Part shown: piece after piece, positions 1-13,800 of the stretch
How the letters are laid out: each line of letters begins with the position of its first letter
How positions within the stretch are numbered: the stretch's first letter is position 1
NCBI GenBank assembly: GCA_023525715.1
Contig: CM042012.1
Span: forward strand, 52,100,504-52,164,503
DNA from: Cichorium intybus
Lineage: Eukaryota > Streptophyta > Magnoliopsida > Asterales > Asteraceae
Length of the DNA: 64,000 nt
Direction of reading: 5' to 3'
Position numbers and translations under genes: made by a program
The notes under the pieces: model-generated
What the model saw: only the letters and a program-made list of their open reading frames with translations
Database searches by the model: none
What the model was told of the DNA's origin: nothing

Positions 1-714
1 ATTCATTCAATCTAACCTCCAATTGTTGGGTGGCTGTCGGTTATGGGAGCTCCAAGAAACCGGTTCTGATCCAAGATTTGTTTTCGAGTTTGATGGTAAA
101 CTAGAAAACGATGGCAGAGAAAGATGAAGGTAAGGAAATGTTAGATCTAATATACGAAATTTCACTTACTTGGAGGGGTAATGTTAGATATGATATATGA
201 AATTTCACCATCAAAACTCAATTCCTTTCATCTTTTCATCTGAATCGAACCTCAATCACAACCCCGATCTTCTCCTTCACCCTCTGATTATCTCAGTGAT
301 CAGAATGGAACCGTTGTCGATCCTCCGTCACCGATCATTCGATCCTCCATCCAACCGCCGATTCTCCGAAGGCTACAATTGTTGAGAGAAGTTCAAGCTG
401 GAAAATCCGGTTCTCCTAGCCTGAATTGATATTTCGAAAAAATTGGATGGATCTGGGTAGGGAAGAGAACGACGAGAGAGAGGGGTAATGGGTCTATGGT
501 TTTTTTTATTTAAAAAATATTAATATAGATATTAAAAGAAATTAAAAAACAAGTTAAAATGACATTTTGGTCTTTTTAAAGCTGACAAGACCAAAACCTC
601 GTGAAATTCCTGATTTTACGACTTTCTATACAAGTTGGAAATTTGTTGGACCAAATCTATATTTTTTTTACAAACCACCGATTTTTTAGTTTTGTCTAAA
701 ATTTATTAATGATT
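1..714. other. Intergenic DNA upstream of F-box unit A
   Basis: I find no convincing gene here. Positions about 134-165 and 177-210 hold two imperfect copies of a phrase containing atgttagat and gaaatttcac. The stretch 197-440 is C-rich and resembles a 5' UTR or gene fragment, but no protein family is recognisable in its short open frame. From 500 to 714 the DNA is AT-rich. Similarity to Unit B begins near 715. Confidence 0.4.
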
Positions 715-1879
715 TTATGTGCATCCCAACAGGCGTCGACTTCCACTCTTGATAGCAAAGACGTTTGGGTTTTCGATGAATCAATGCCCAGTAATCCTTC
801 ATACAGGGACAGCTACTGCCGACTTCAGCTTATTCGGTTCAGCGGGCCATTCTCGTTTACTTTTCCGTCCTTCTGTTAGCGCCGGTCATTGGACGGTTGC
901 GACTGGCGAGCGGAATCGTACGAGGACGACAGTCTTTCTACTTCTCTGTTCTCTGGTTAGTCGACGACTTTGCGGTTCTCCTTATTTGTTCTTTCTTTTT
1001 ACTTTTTTCTGCTGGGCGGTAGAAACTTCGTTATTCATTTATTACTAATTTTTCTTGTTGCTTGCATCGTTTCAAGCTCTGCCCTCCGGCTATTGCGTTA
1101 TTTATTTATTATTTTTTTCTGTAAGTTTTTGTAAGACTATAAAATATATATAATCTTATGTTAAAACCTTTTTGGGCATATTCATTTCAACAACAGAGAT
1201 AAGTTATCTTTTTCACTGTGACGTATGTTCGTCTGTTGTGCAAATTACAGATTTTGATAGACGACGTCGCCATTTTTCGAAATTTAGTAGTTTTAGATAT
1301 TTTTAGATTTCTCACTTCGACCTCTACGTGGTTGTTGATAACGCCTTCCATAGTTCCATTCATCCTTCTTTATATATCCATGGAGCACAGTTGGTAGATC
1401 ATTACTCTGTTTCGTCCAAGTTTATAGTTATAAAATTTCACGTATTAGTTTTAACACTTGACTCATGCAGTTGTATCCAATGGTTGTACATTTAAAATTA
1501 GATATCCAATTTGCAAACGCAATTCCACTGCTTTTATAAAATACTCTGATGTAATTTTATGCAAGTTGCCTCCTGCTATTGGTAGACCACGAATGCCTCC
1601 TGCTATTGCGTTGCCTGCAATAGGGACTATGATCTTCACGATATGAAAAGCCATTTAAGTTCATTTATTTTATTTTGCTACAGAATGGTTTTCTTTTGAA
1701 ACATGTTGAATAAATTATCATAATATCTTATGAAGGCATATTGTACTCAAGTTTTTATTTCTTTGTATATGCTAATGCTAATGTTATAATGTACACCAAA
1801 CTCAAATTGACAAACCCAAGAAATTCTCTAACTTGTTATTGCCTAAATTTTTGACCTTTTTGAAATATTGTTGGTAGAA
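715..1879 (+). promoter_or_regulatory. 5' leader/promoter region of F-box unit A
   Basis: Blocks of this region recur in front of the other two F-box copies. Block 1 (about 715-1060) matches 3538-3900 and more weakly 58430-59000. Block 2 (about 1195-1410) matches 9415-9605 and 59024-59100. Block 3 (about 1440-1560) matches 9650-9760 and 60150-60250. Conservation in the same order before each F-box start suggests promoter plus transcribed leader. A ...gcag acceptor-like site near 1472 and a ...ttggtag site just before the ATG at 1880 hint at 5' UTR introns; this is inference. The short open frames in block 1 do not match a known protein and their ends differ between copies, so I do not call them genes. 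Confidence 0.5.
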
Positions 1880-2944
1880 ATGGCAGAAATTACTGTTTCA
1901 AAATCAAAGCAACAATGGCAGGTGGAGGAACTAGTTAGGAATTGGTTGGAGCTCCCATCTGATGTAACAGCCAATATTCTATACAGAGTTGGTGTTATCG
2001 ACATACTTGAGAATGCCCAAAAAGTTTGCACTACTTGGCGTAAAATTTGCAAGGACCCTGCCATGTGGAGGGTCATTCATATGAATGATCAAACTTTGGT
2101 ACCATATTTACAAAAAATGGAGATGTGTAAGCATGCTGTGGATCGAAGTCAAGGACAGTTGGTTGATATCAGCATTGTGGGTTTTGCCGATGATGAGCTT
2201 CTTTGGTATGTTGCTAATAGGTATGTGGGCTTCCTTTAATTGGTATTTTGTGCATTTGTGCTTTTAATAAAATTAGTAAAAGATGCTGAGCATTATTTCA
2301 TTTTTCTCCTTATAGATATTGAATTTGAGAATTAGGTAAACACCATCTGGTAATAACCCAAAAGTGATATTGACTTTTTACTATTTTGTATTTTTAACAG
2401 ATCAAGTCAGCTCAAGCAGCTTAAACTAAGTTCCCATTTTGGTATACATGGGAACTGGACCCAAGCTTTGAAAAAATTTCCATATTTAGAGGAACTCAAT
2501 CTCGACAGAACAAAAATCTCAAAAGAAGCTATTGAAACCGCTGGCCGCTGTTGCCCCATGCTAAAAACACTGAAATTGAATCGAGAAATGTGTAGGTTTC
2601 TTAATATAGGTACTAATGAGAAGTCCTTAAGGATCCGTAATGAGACAGCTAAAGCTATTGGAGAAAACTTGCTTGGGTTAACGCACCTTGAACTCATTGG
2701 AAACAACATGACAAATATTGGGTTGCAGGCGATTTTGGATGGTTGTGGTTATCTTGAATCACTTGACTTGCGTCAGTGCATGTACATTGATCTCAAAGGA
2801 GAAATGGAGAAAAAATGTACAGAAAAGATTAAATGTCTAAAGCTACCCGAAGATTCTCTTGAAGAGTGTATGTTTTTCAATTCAAATGATTGCACGATAT
2901 GCGAGCTTGCGGAAATTGAAAGCTGGATATTCGATGATTGTTGA
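1880..2944 (+). CDS. F-box/LRR protein, copy A (two exons, intact)
   Basis: Putative F-box/LRR-repeat protein of the plant FBL23/SKIP19-like group. Such proteins act as substrate receptors in SCF (SKP1-Cullin-F-box) ubiquitin ligases. Exon 1 is 1880-2220 and exon 2 is 2401-2944; the 180-bp intron starts gtatgt and ends aacag, and the split codon encodes Arg. The product is 294 residues. Residues about 22-66 form the F-box, starting RNWLELPSDVTANIL and ending near MWRVI. Exon 2 encodes short leucine-rich repeats (FPYLEELNLDRT, LKTLKLN, LTHLELIGNN, LESLDLRQC), followed by an acidic tail rich in Cys and Asp. I chose the ATG at 1880 because MAE(I/K) is shared by all three copies and follows a possible splice acceptor. 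No stop or frameshift is seen. The substrate is unknown. Confidence 0.85.
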
Positions 2945-3430
2945 GATGAGTGAATTTATTCACTTATCTAATTATCGGTAAGTTATACACGGTTGGTTTT
3001 TCTTCGAAATACTTGTCAAAATCAAGTAAAAGAATCTTTTCTCGTTTATTTTTATTTATTAATCGTAATTGTTTTTCTAAATATATTTCATTAAGATCGT
3101 TGGAAGTGTAGCATTTTAAAATACTGATTGCTGTTGATTTGTTGTTTTTGAAGGTGTGGCTGTTTCCCCTAACAACTCTGTTTTTGATCAAAGAAAGTAA
3201 GGACATAAAGGCCATCGCTACTGCATTTCTAGTCAGTGTTGGATCATTGTCAGTTTTGTTCTCAAACTTGGTTAAAGACTAAAGATATTATGTTACGCTG
3301 TTAGTTTATGAAATGTTATTTGACGTTCTTGTATCTTAATTTATATTTAATGAATTGTTGTGCGTTGCTCATGATTTTAATTACACAGAAAATAATGAGA
3401 ACTACATGTTGTTTAAAATAAATTAGGGGC
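2945..3430 (+). other. 3' flank of F-box copy A (shared with copies B and C)
   Basis: This is the 3' UTR and downstream region. It includes the phrase gaaggtgtggctgttt at 3152-3167, also present downstream of copies B (16162) and C (63282), and a gtaagttatacac-type block just after the stop. The shared flank shows that the duplication covered a whole gene unit and not just the coding exons. No further gene is visible. Confidence 0.5.
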
Positions 3431-3537
3431 ATTTTGTTTGTAGAATGTTGTAAGATTCAGAGTAAATTGCAAATTGTTCACTGCGAGATGATGGGACCAC
3501 CCGAGGGAAGACGAATCCCTGCAAAATTTATTATTGA

Positions 3538-4064
3538 TTATGTGCATCCCAACAGGCGTCAACTTCCACCCTTGATAGCAAAGACGTTTGGGTTTTCGAT
3601 GAATCAATGCCCAGTAATCCTTCATATTATGCCGGAGAGATGGTTGCCTTCGATAAAAGGAACCATTCAGAATAATAACATACAGGGACAGCTACAGCCG
3701 ACTGTCAGCTTCTTCGGTTCAGCGGGCCATTCTCGTTTACTTTTCCGTCCTTCTGTTAGCGCCGGTCATTGGATGGTTGTGACTGGCGAGCGGAATCGTA
3801 CGAGGACGACAGTCTTTCTACTTCTCTATTCTCTGGTTAGTCGACGACTTTGCGGTTGTATTTATTCTTTCTTTTTATTTTTTTCTGCTGGGCTGTAGAA
3901 ACTTCGTTATTCATTTGTTATCTATTTTTTCTTGTTGTCTGCATCGTCCCAAGTCTGCCCCTCCACTTATTTATTTATTATTATTTTTTTGTGTAAGTTT
4001 TTGTAAGACTATATGTGTATATATAAAATGTTATGTAAAAATTCTTTTGGGTATATTTTATATA
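3538..4064 (+). promoter_or_regulatory. 5' leader of F-box unit B, left part
   Basis: Near-identical to 715-1160 of Unit A, but with about 75 extra bases at 3628-3700 that Unit A lacks. The match ends near 4060 and resumes at about 9411, so the leader is interrupted by the Helitron-like insertion described separately. Confidence 0.5.
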
Positions 4065-4383
4065 TCTTTTAAATAGCAGGAAATGTTTAAATGACAGGTT
4101 TGATCCCTGTATTTTTATTTTTTGATTTACATTGTTTACTCTTATGGTTTGTAGAGTATGCAAGTTACACTTATTGAGGACACTTGTTCGTTAGCTATGC
4201 ATCTTGATCCACTGTTTTTAGTTTTTACAATTCCCCTAAGTGTCATTCTATACATATCCCTTATAGTTTGTTTATACCCATCTGATGTAAAATTTTGTTT
4301 TTTGTTTTGTTTTTTTTTATGTTTTTTTTTAACTATTTTGTCTTTTTGTTTTTTTTTTCTTTTTACAAATAATATTTGATTTG

Positions 4384-4388
<5 letters not shown>

Positions 4389-4421
<33 letters not shown>
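4389..4421. repeat. (TTA)n microsatellite
   Basis: A simple run of tta/att trinucleotides in AT-rich DNA inside the Helitron candidate. Confidence 0.8.
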
Positions 4422-4949
4422 GAATAATAAATTTACCTTTTATAATTTTTATGTTTTAATAACAATAAAATAATAGTTTTTTATTAATTACGACACAACG
4501 AACAACTGATGAGTCGTGACCCAATTTTTTTATAACTTCTGTTTTTGGGATTTTGCATTTTTCAATCCTCCTTTTATTTACTTTTTCATCTGTTATATTA
4601 TTTTCTACTATCTTTATTCATGTTACGGTTTTTCACGATTGCATGATATATATAGAAAATATTTGTTTTCTTTATTTATCCTAACCTCTTAATATATCAT
4701 CAACTGCATAAAAGTTTTGTTAATAAATTTCTATTTTAGATTTACTTAAATACATGTGTCCATTTTTAGTCATATAGCAAAAATATCTATAAAAAATAAC
4801 ACAAATGTACAGTTTGAAAACTTGCTATACGATTCAGTTTGAAAAATATCTAGCAAAAATACATATCTGGTCAGTTTGAAAACTTGTCATACGATTCAGT
4901 CGTTGTATCAAATTGATATAGACAGATATATAAAATCATTGTACAATGC

Positions 4950-5304
<355 letters not shown>

Positions 5305-5399
5305 AAGACAATAAAAGACGAAATTGAGATAAAACAAATCAGTATGTGGGGGTATAGTAAGAAATGGGGATAGCTATAGCACTACCCTTCCCCCAATTG

Positions 5400-5796
5400 T
5401 ATTTTAATTCGTATAAATTATATTTTTAGTCCTTGTAAATTCTTATTTCCAGAATTATATTTTAGGTCCATATGCTTTTTAATTTGTAAGAAAGAAATAA
5501 ACAAAAGACACTTTTGGACTTTTGGTCAAAAGTGTTAATTTTTCGAAATTACATTTTTGGTCCCTGAATTTTTAGTTTTCATGAATTGTAATTTTGGTCT
5601 CTGTAGTTTTTATTTTCCAAAATTACACTTTTGGCCTGTATAATTATTAATTTGCAATAAATGATAGACTTACACTTTTGGTGCCTATAGTTTGCAATTT
5701 TTTTCACTTTAGGTCCAGGTTTTGACACTTTTTACAAGAAGACTAAAATACAATTTGTGTCCCTATGGTTTCTATGATTACTTATTAGTTGTATAA
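5400..5796. repeat. Degenerate repeats with a ttttggtccctg-type motif
   Basis: Phrases such as attatattttaggtcc, acatttttggtccctg, gtaattttggtctctg and acacttttggcctg recur roughly every 50-65 bases with drift. This looks like an old degenerate tandem array. No coding sequence is seen. Confidence 0.5.
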
Positions 5797-5806
5797 AAAA
5801 TATGAC
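5797..5806. repeat. MULE target-site duplication, left
   Basis: aaaatatgac, directly before the left TIR; it pairs with taaatatgac at 9283-9292 (9 of 10 identical). Confidence 0.8.
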
Positions 5807-5913
5807 GAGTTTTTTGCAAAAATAGTGATGTTCTCAAATTCATTTGTACAGATGGGGTTGTTTTTAAAACCTTTGTACAAATGGGGCTCTTACCCCACGT
5901 ATCCACCAATTTG

Positions 5914-6044
<131 letters not shown>

Positions 6045-6290
6045 TACAAGTTTGACCCCTTAACTATATAATATATAACAAATTTATCATTTTTATTATT
6101 TTTTTCTTTTCTATATCTTTGTTTTTTTCGTATAATCTTATTTATATTAAATAACTTATAAAAAATTTATATATCAACTTTAACAATTTATACCATCAAA
6201 GAGATCAAATTAATACCAACATTGAATATTAATATAATTATATAACTATATGAAATTTATAAGTATTACTAGAACGTATAAAATAATATA

Positions 6291-6405
<115 letters not shown>

Positions 6406-6817
6406 CTTTAATTTTGAATTGTCAAATCAAATATGACATCTGTAAAAGCAAATGAAAAAGTCAACACAAAAGCGTCACTATTCATCTCTGAATACTCTTA
6501 TAAGCAGCTGCATGAATAGTCAAATCATTACTTTTATTTGAATACATTAGAGGTTTTGATGGTATAAATTCGATCATTTGAGCCAATGTTTTTTCATCTA
6601 TATTCCAGTATTGAGTTCTACTCACATTTGCCTTCTCAATTCTTAAATATTTCCCATCAATTTTCATCACTACTTCTATCATAACTCTAATATAAGGTAA
6701 GCGTTACTTTTCTAAATATCTTGTATATATTTGACGTGAGACATAAAATGTATGATACTAATTTACGTTTTTATCCTATGATTTGTTTTGCAGTTACATT
6801 CTTGTATACAAGTTATT

Positions 6818-8786
6818 ATGGAAACTACACATACTAGTTTTGTAGATCTCTTTCGTACTTTTGAGGTACCATTTCCTTTGCCTAATAATGATAGATTTGA
6901 GATAGATGATAACTTGGGATTCGATAATCCCAACTCAGATTGTAGTAGTGAGTCATTAAGCAATTTTGAGGAAGATTCTGATGGTGTGAGTGACACTTCA
7001 GTTATGAACTTTATGAATGATGTTGGAACTTTAGGAGATGATGACATAATAGATTTGGAGGACAACGATCATATAGATTTTTAGAATGAATCTGAAAAAA
7101 AAAATTAGGCGCGGAATGCAATTCGAAAGTAAGTTACAGGTGAAAAGGGCAGTAACACTTTGGTCTATCGACCAAAACAGAGAGTTTAAAGTGTATGAAA
7201 TTAAAAATAGCAAATGGGTAGCAAAATGTAAGACTTTATGGGATGAAGGGGAAAGATCTAACTCTATGCACCATACACCACCTTGTCAATGGTATATTCG
7301 TGCTATTAAGAAAAAAAATCATCATATGTGGCATATTACACGTTGGGTGGATGCACATAATTGTGTTGGATCTTGTAATGGCAATAATAACAGGAATCTG
7401 AATTCTGCAACTATTGCATCATACATCTTCCACTCAATTCAAAAAGATGTTGCTTATCCTATGAAACACATACAAGCAGATATTGAAAATAGCCTAAATG
7501 TTGATGTTTCTTACTGGAAGGCATGGCATGGCAGGAGACAAGCGATAGAGACCATTTATGGAACTTGGGAAAGTAATTTTGCTGAGTTGCATAAGTATAT
7601 TATAGCTTTGCAGACTTCAAACCTTGATATAGTTGTCAAGTGGTTTCATCTTTGTCGTCCTGCTATTTCTATCGATGGTACTCATTTTAGGGTTCGCATA
7701 AAGGAAAAATGCTTGTTGATGTCTCAAAAGATGCTAACAATCATATATTACAAATTGCTTATGCCATTGTTGATGAGGAGACTGTGCAGAGTTGGTGTTG
7801 GTTTTTATATCATTTTAGACATTTTCTTGCTCAAAATAGAGAATTATGTGTTATTTCAGACAGGCATCAAGGAATAATTCATGCAATGGAAAATCTAGAG
7901 GAATGGAAAGAGCCATTGGGATACCATCGCTTTTGTCTTCGTCACATCAGAAGTAATCTCATGAAAAGGTACAAGATTAAGCCTTAAAACATTTTGTTGG
8001 AATATTGGCAGCACCACGCAAAAAAGAAAGTTCGTTTGGAAGTATTTAAGACAAATTAAAAAAAGTCAATGGTGTCTTTTATATGATAAAGACCGTCGAT
8101 GAGGCTCTTTAACGACAAATATCTCTGAGAGTATGAATAATGCACTGCGAGGAGCAAGACAACTGCTGCTTAGGGCATGTATTGATCTTACATTCAATAG
8201 AACTATGCAACTTTTTAGAAAGCATAGTGACGATGCAATGAAATGTAATCCACCTCTACCATCATGCATGTGGCGTATCTTTGTTAATCGTGACACTCAT
8301 GCACAAAGTCATACTTTATCTGAGTTTAACTACAATGAAGGTGTTTACAGAATTGTCACAAAGTCACGGATAAATTACACAAGAGGAAATACACATACTG
8401 TCTATTATTTTGAACATACGTGCACATGTGGCAAGTGGCAAATGGAAAGGTTTCCATGTTCACATTCTATTGCAGTTTGTCGACATCGAGGGGATAACCC
8501 TCTTTCCATTGTGAATGCTGTGTACACTAGTATGACGTACAAGCAACAATATAATGCTGATTTTGTACCACTTCCTCATGCTGATTATTGGTTGGATTCA
8601 GATTGGGCGATTGAAGCATATTACTCAAAACTATCAGTTCGTCGAGGTCGGAGGCCTAAAAACCGAATTCATAACGAGATGGATACCCGTCATCCTGATG
8701 AACCTCAAAAGTGTGGACTATGTCATCAACCAGGACATAATAGAAGAATTTGTTCAAATTCTCAACCAAGATTCCATGCAACGTAA
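6818..8786 (+). pseudogene. MULE transposase (MURA-like), frameshifted
   Basis: Remnant of a Mutator-type DDE transposase. In order: an acidic N-terminal part (from METTHTSFVD at 6818) stopping at 7082; a DNA-binding-like region from 7086; the DDE core with SIDGTHF near 7670 (first Asp); and, after a frameshift in an A run near 7705, VISDRHQGI near 7855 (second Asp) and RFCLRHIRSNL. After further breaks at 7985-8130 come NISESMNNALRGAR, then a SWIM zinc finger (CTCGKW...FPCSHS, about 8422-8475), and finally a CCHC knuckle (CGLCHQPGHNRRIC, about 8710-8752). Separate frames and stops make it non-functional. A possible splice acceptor (tttgcag, 6787-6793) precedes the first part, so some breaks may be introns. 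Confidence 0.85.
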
Positions 8787-9282
8787 ATTCTGTAGTTTTT
8801 ATTATTGATCTTCCAATTTTATGTTTAGTGATATTTTACTTTCATGCGTAATTGGTATTGTAGTTTTTGAATTTTTCTTTTTGAACGATTGTAATTTCTG
8901 CATATTATAACATGAAGTGAATTATGTATTTATTTCTTGCATTATATAATTATAAAAATTTTAATATAGGTTTTGAGTTGAAGGAATTGGTAAAATCGTT
9001 TTAACGGTGTAAACTAGTTAAAACTAATATATAGAAATTATTAATATATTTGTAAAAAAATAATATTACATTTTTAGATTTAATAAATATATAAATTGAA
9101 AATTAAAAATATAAAAGATAAATTTAAAACATATTATATAAGTTATGGGGTAAAACTTGTAAAATAATATTAAACTTTTCATGAATTTGGTGGATACGTG
9201 CCCTATTTGTCTAAATGGTTTAGAAACAACCCCATTTATACAAATAAATTTCGGAATTGCAACATTTTTGCAAAAAAAACTC

Positions 9283-9292
9283 TAAATATGAC
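9283..9292. repeat. MULE target-site duplication, right
   Basis: taaatatgac, directly after the right TIR. Confidence 0.8.
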
Positions 9293-9400
9293 ATCTCTCT
9301 TAAATTACACAACATCTTACATACCAATCTTATATATTATTTACTCATTAAAAAATACAGGATTAATAACCCGCTGCAACGCACCGGCCCTCACAACTAG

Positions 9401-10003
9401 TTTATTTTAAAAACAGAGATAAGTTATCCTTTTTACGTGACGTATGTTCGTCTGTTTTGCCAATTACAGAGTTCGATAGACGACGTCGCCATTTTTTGAA
9501 ATTTAGTGTTCTAGTTTTTTTAGATTTCTCACTTCGACCTCTAGTGATTGTTGATAACGCCTTCCACTCATCCTTCTTTATATATCCAGGGAGCACAATT
9601 GGTAGACCATTATTCTGTTCCGTGCAAGTTTATAATTGTAAAATTTGACCTATCTTAACACTTGGTTTCTTGTAGTTGTTTACATTGGTTGTATATTTAT
9701 ATTAAATGTCCAGTTTGCAAACGCAATCTTACTGCTATTAAAAGTCAAACCGTTGTTGCACAATGCTTTGCTCTAGTTGTATGCAGATTGCCTCATGCTA
9801 TCGTGTTACCTGGAATATGTTATTCTTATGAAATATGTTTTATGAAAGCATGTCGTATTCAAGTTTTTGTTTCTTTGTATATGCTAATGCTAATGTTATG
9901 ATGTACATATACATCAAAGTCAAATTGGTAAAAACCCAAGGAAATCTCCAACTTGTTATATTGCTTTATTTTTTGACGGTTTTTTGAAATGCTGTTGGTA
10001 GAA
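9401..10003 (+). promoter_or_regulatory. 5' leader of F-box unit B, right part
   Basis: Resumes the Unit A leader at aacagagataagttatc (9412) and follows it through gatagacgacgtcgcc, ttgataacgccttcc and the gtagttgt acceptor-like site to the F-box start. It ends with tgttggtagaaatggcag, as in Unit A. Confidence 0.5.
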
Positions 10004-10585
10004 ATGGCAGAAATTACTGTTTCAAAACCAAAGCAGCCATGGCAGGTGAAGGAACGGGTTAGGAATTGGTTGGAGCTCCCATCTGACGTAACAGCCAATA
10101 TTCTATACAGAATTGGTGTTATTGACATACTTGAGAATGCCCAGAAAGTTTGCACTACTTGGCGTAAAATTTGCAAGGATCCTTCCATGTGGAGGGTCAT
10201 TCATATGAAGAAACCATATGCTGTGCATCAAAGTCAAGGCCCGTTGGATTATATCAACGTAGTGACATTCACCAATGATCGGTCACTGGAGATTTGTAAG
10301 CATGCAGTGGATCAAAGCCAAGGCCATTTGGTTGATATTTGCATTGTGGATTTTGCCAATGACGAGCTTCTTTAGTATGTTGCTGATAGGTATGTGAGCT
10401 TATACTCGTTAGCATTTTGTGCTTATAATAAAAGTTAAACATGCTCAGCATTGCTTCATTCTCCTTATGTAGATATTGGATTTGAGAATTAGATCCGAAG
10501 GAGTAGATATTGGATTTGAGAATTAGATCCAATATTGTGATAACGGGAAAGTGTTAATTTCTTTTGCTGTTTTTGTATCTTTAAC

Positions 10586-10784
10586 TGTTGGAGTTATCCC
10601 GAGTCGGTGTTATCCCGACTCAATCTTATCGTATATATATGAATGTATTTTAAATATAGATTAGATTTATCTTGTTAGTTTGTTTGACTTTTCTGATAAG
10701 GTCTCATTGTATAAATACTTGTAATCCGATTCAATAAAGGCATGAATTACAGTCCTCTGTTTTTGGCTTGTATCGGTTCTTTCA
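10586..10784 (+). repeat. Copia-1 5' LTR (199 bp)
   Basis: Starts tgttggagttatccc and ends ttctttca. A TATA-like tataaatact lies near 10711 and an aataaa signal at 10732. By eye it differs from the 3' LTR at 6 of 199 positions (about 3%). Confidence 0.92.
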
Positions 10785-10799
10785 TTGTATCAGAGCACG
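10785..10799 (+). other. Copia-1 primer binding site
   Basis: ttgtatcagagcacg, directly after the LTR. It is close to the canonical plant TGGTATCAGAGC, complementary to initiator Met tRNA. Confidence 0.75.
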
Positions 10800-10817
10800 T
10801 GGAAATAAACTTGTGCC

Positions 10818-13800
10818 ATGACTAAATCTGGAGAAGAATCCTCTGGAGCGAATACCGCTCAGAAAATTGAGGCTAACTCTCCATTCTATCTCGGTCCTCA
10901 AGATCGACCGGGGGACTTTCTCACGTCGACAAGGCTTCGAGGGGACAATTATGACGACTGGGCGGGTGACATCCAGATGGCCTTGGAAGCTCGAAGAAAG
11001 TTTGGATTTCTTGACGGGACGATCACTGAGAGGGTGCCTCCCGTAGGCCGTAACGGAATCCGATTAGAATACGATCAATGCGATGTTAGTGTCCTGGATT
11101 ATGAACACGATTGATCCTGAAGTCAAGTGCTCGTTGTCAAAGCATTGAGATTCAAGAAGGCTCTGGGAGACGTTGAAGTCGCGATACGCTATGGTCAATG
11201 GGCCACGAATTCAGCAACTGAAATCACTCATCGCTAAGTGTGAACAAGGAAAATGTATGCCTGTCTCTGAGTATTTTGGAAAATTGTCTGTACTGTGGGA
11301 AGAACTACACAAACATGAACCGCTTATTGACTGCTCCTGCTGTAAAGCCTGTACCGCCGGATCTAGACATGAAGAGAGAAGAGAAACCGATATGCTCCAT
11401 AAGTTCCTTATGGGGTTAAATGGATATCTTTTCTCCACTCTGCGCACCAGTATTTTATCACAGGATCCTCTTCCATCTCTAGACAAGGCATACCAACTCG
11501 TGATCAAAGATGAGAGGGTGCGAACGGCTCACGGTGCGGTAGAAGAGAAACCCGCTGATGTATTAGGGTTTAATATTCGCGCAACCACAAGCCAAGGAAG
11601 AGGAGGCCGCGTCGAAAAGGTAGATAAATCTTCTTTGCACTGCTCCCATTGCAATCGATCGGGTCATGAGTAGAGCTCCTGTTTTGAGCTGGTTGGTTAC
11701 CCGGAGTGGTGGGAAGACAGAAGTAAAAACAATGGAGGTGGTAGAGGCGGCGGTCGTTCTGGAGGACGAGGAAGGGGCTCGAATCGGGCAAACTCCGTCT
11801 CTACTACTCAGAATGCCGGGTCGGTTCAGGCACATACCGCAGAAACATCGCCTTTGCTGTTCACGGCTGAATAGTGGAAGGCTCTAACAGGTTTAATGAG
11901 TACTTCTAAAATTCCCGAAGAAAGATTGAACGGTACGTTTAAAAAACGCCTTTAGATTATTAATTCTGGGGCAACCCATCATGTCACTGGTAATATTGCT
12001 TGGTTACATAATATACGAAAAGTTCCTCACACTCTTGTCGGATTGCCAAATGGAAAAAAAGTGGTTGCTACTCATGAGGGTAGCGTCACGTTGTCAGATA
12101 AAATTACACTCAAAAGTGTACTCTTAGTTCCTCGCCTGACTTGTAATTTGATTTCAGTATCACAATTGAATGATGAGATGAGTTGTGTTACTCAATTTGA
12201 TTCACATATGTGTGCTATACAGGACCAGTCGAGGAAGGTGATTGGAGCGGGTGTTAGACGGGACGGACTGTACTACTTTGGAAAAAGAGAATCTGTTCAT
12301 CGTGTTTCAGTCAATGGATCTTCGTCAGTATTGGAATTGTGGCACAAACGAATGGGTCATCCTTCAGAAAAAGTGGTGAAATCCCTCCTTCCTGTTAGTG
12401 ATATAAAGGGTAGTTTGAATAAAGCCTATGAAGTGTGTTTTCGGGCTAAACATTCTAGAGATATGTTTTCTTTAAGTAATAATAAAACTATTCGAATTTT
12501 TGAGAAAATACATTGTGATTTGTGGGGTCCTTATAAATATCCTTCTAGTTGTGGAGCACGTTATTTCTTGACTTTAGCAGATGATTACTCCCGAGCTGTT
12601 TGGATTTACCTTATGGTTGATAAAACAGAAGTTTTTCAAAGGTTCATGTCTTTTGTTGCTATGATCAATAGACAATTCTCTAAAAAGATTAATATTGTTC
12701 AAAGTGACAATGGGACTAAATTCAATTGTTTACTAAACTATTTTGCTACTGAAGGGATCATTTTCCAAACCTCATGTGTTGGTACCCCCAACAAAATGGT
12801 CGAGTTGAAAGAAAACATAAACATCTTTTGAATGTGGGTCGTGCCCTAATGTTTCAAGCACACTTACCTATCACTTTTTGGGGAGAATGTGAACTCACCG
12901 TTGCTCATTTGATCAACCGCACACCGTCTCCCTTATTGGATAATAGAACTCCCTTTGAAATTTTATATGGTACAATCCCGTCGAATGCAACAATCAAAAC
13001 TTTTGGGTGTCTCTGTTTTGCTCATAATCAACTTGCTAAAGGTGATAAATTTGCAAGTAGAAGTCGTAAGTGTATGTTTGTCGGATACCCGTTCGGTAAG
13101 AAAGGGTGGAAGCTCTACGATCTCGACACCAACACATTCTTCATTTCTCGAGACGTTAGATTTTTTGAAGACACTTTTCCCTATTTTGCCCTTACTTTCC
13201 AAACTAAACCGAACACACCTACTCTAAATGAGTTGCCCAACTACTTTGAACCCAATGACCCGCCTCCCGTCGAGTCTCAACCCACCGAACCATCATCTCC
13301 CGAACAACCTTCTCTGGTACCGTCATCTCCCGAACAGCCTTCTCCGGTATCGCCCTCTACCGAACCAACCATCCCGGAACAGCACCCATCATTATCGACG
13401 GCTGCCGCTGCTGACCATCTTGGCAGGGGCCATCGTGAAAATTTTCCATCGGTTCTTCTTCGCGACTTCATCTCTCATACGCTTACAGTCCCGTCTAGCT
13501 CACACCCAGCTTCATCGGTTTCCTCAGGTAATCCTTATCCTATAGCTCATTACATTACTTGTGATAACTTTTCACCCAAATACCAGCGTCTTTTAGTTGC
13601 TATTGTCGCTGGTAATGAACCCCGTTCGTTTAAAGAAGCTATGAAATCCGATGTGTGGCAAAAATCAATGCAAGAGGAAATCCGTGCTCTTCAAGACAAT
13701 GACACTTGGACCTTGACAACCTTGCCCCCCCAGGAAAGAAAGCTCTTGGCAGTCAATGGGTATACAAAATTAAATATCTCTCTACCGGTGAAATTGAGAG

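Noticed and set aside
719..1048. 109-residue open frame in the leader, with a longer relative at 3434-3898
   Set aside because: The corresponding frames end differently in the copies, there is an indel between them, and no family match. Position before each F-box gene fits a leader better.
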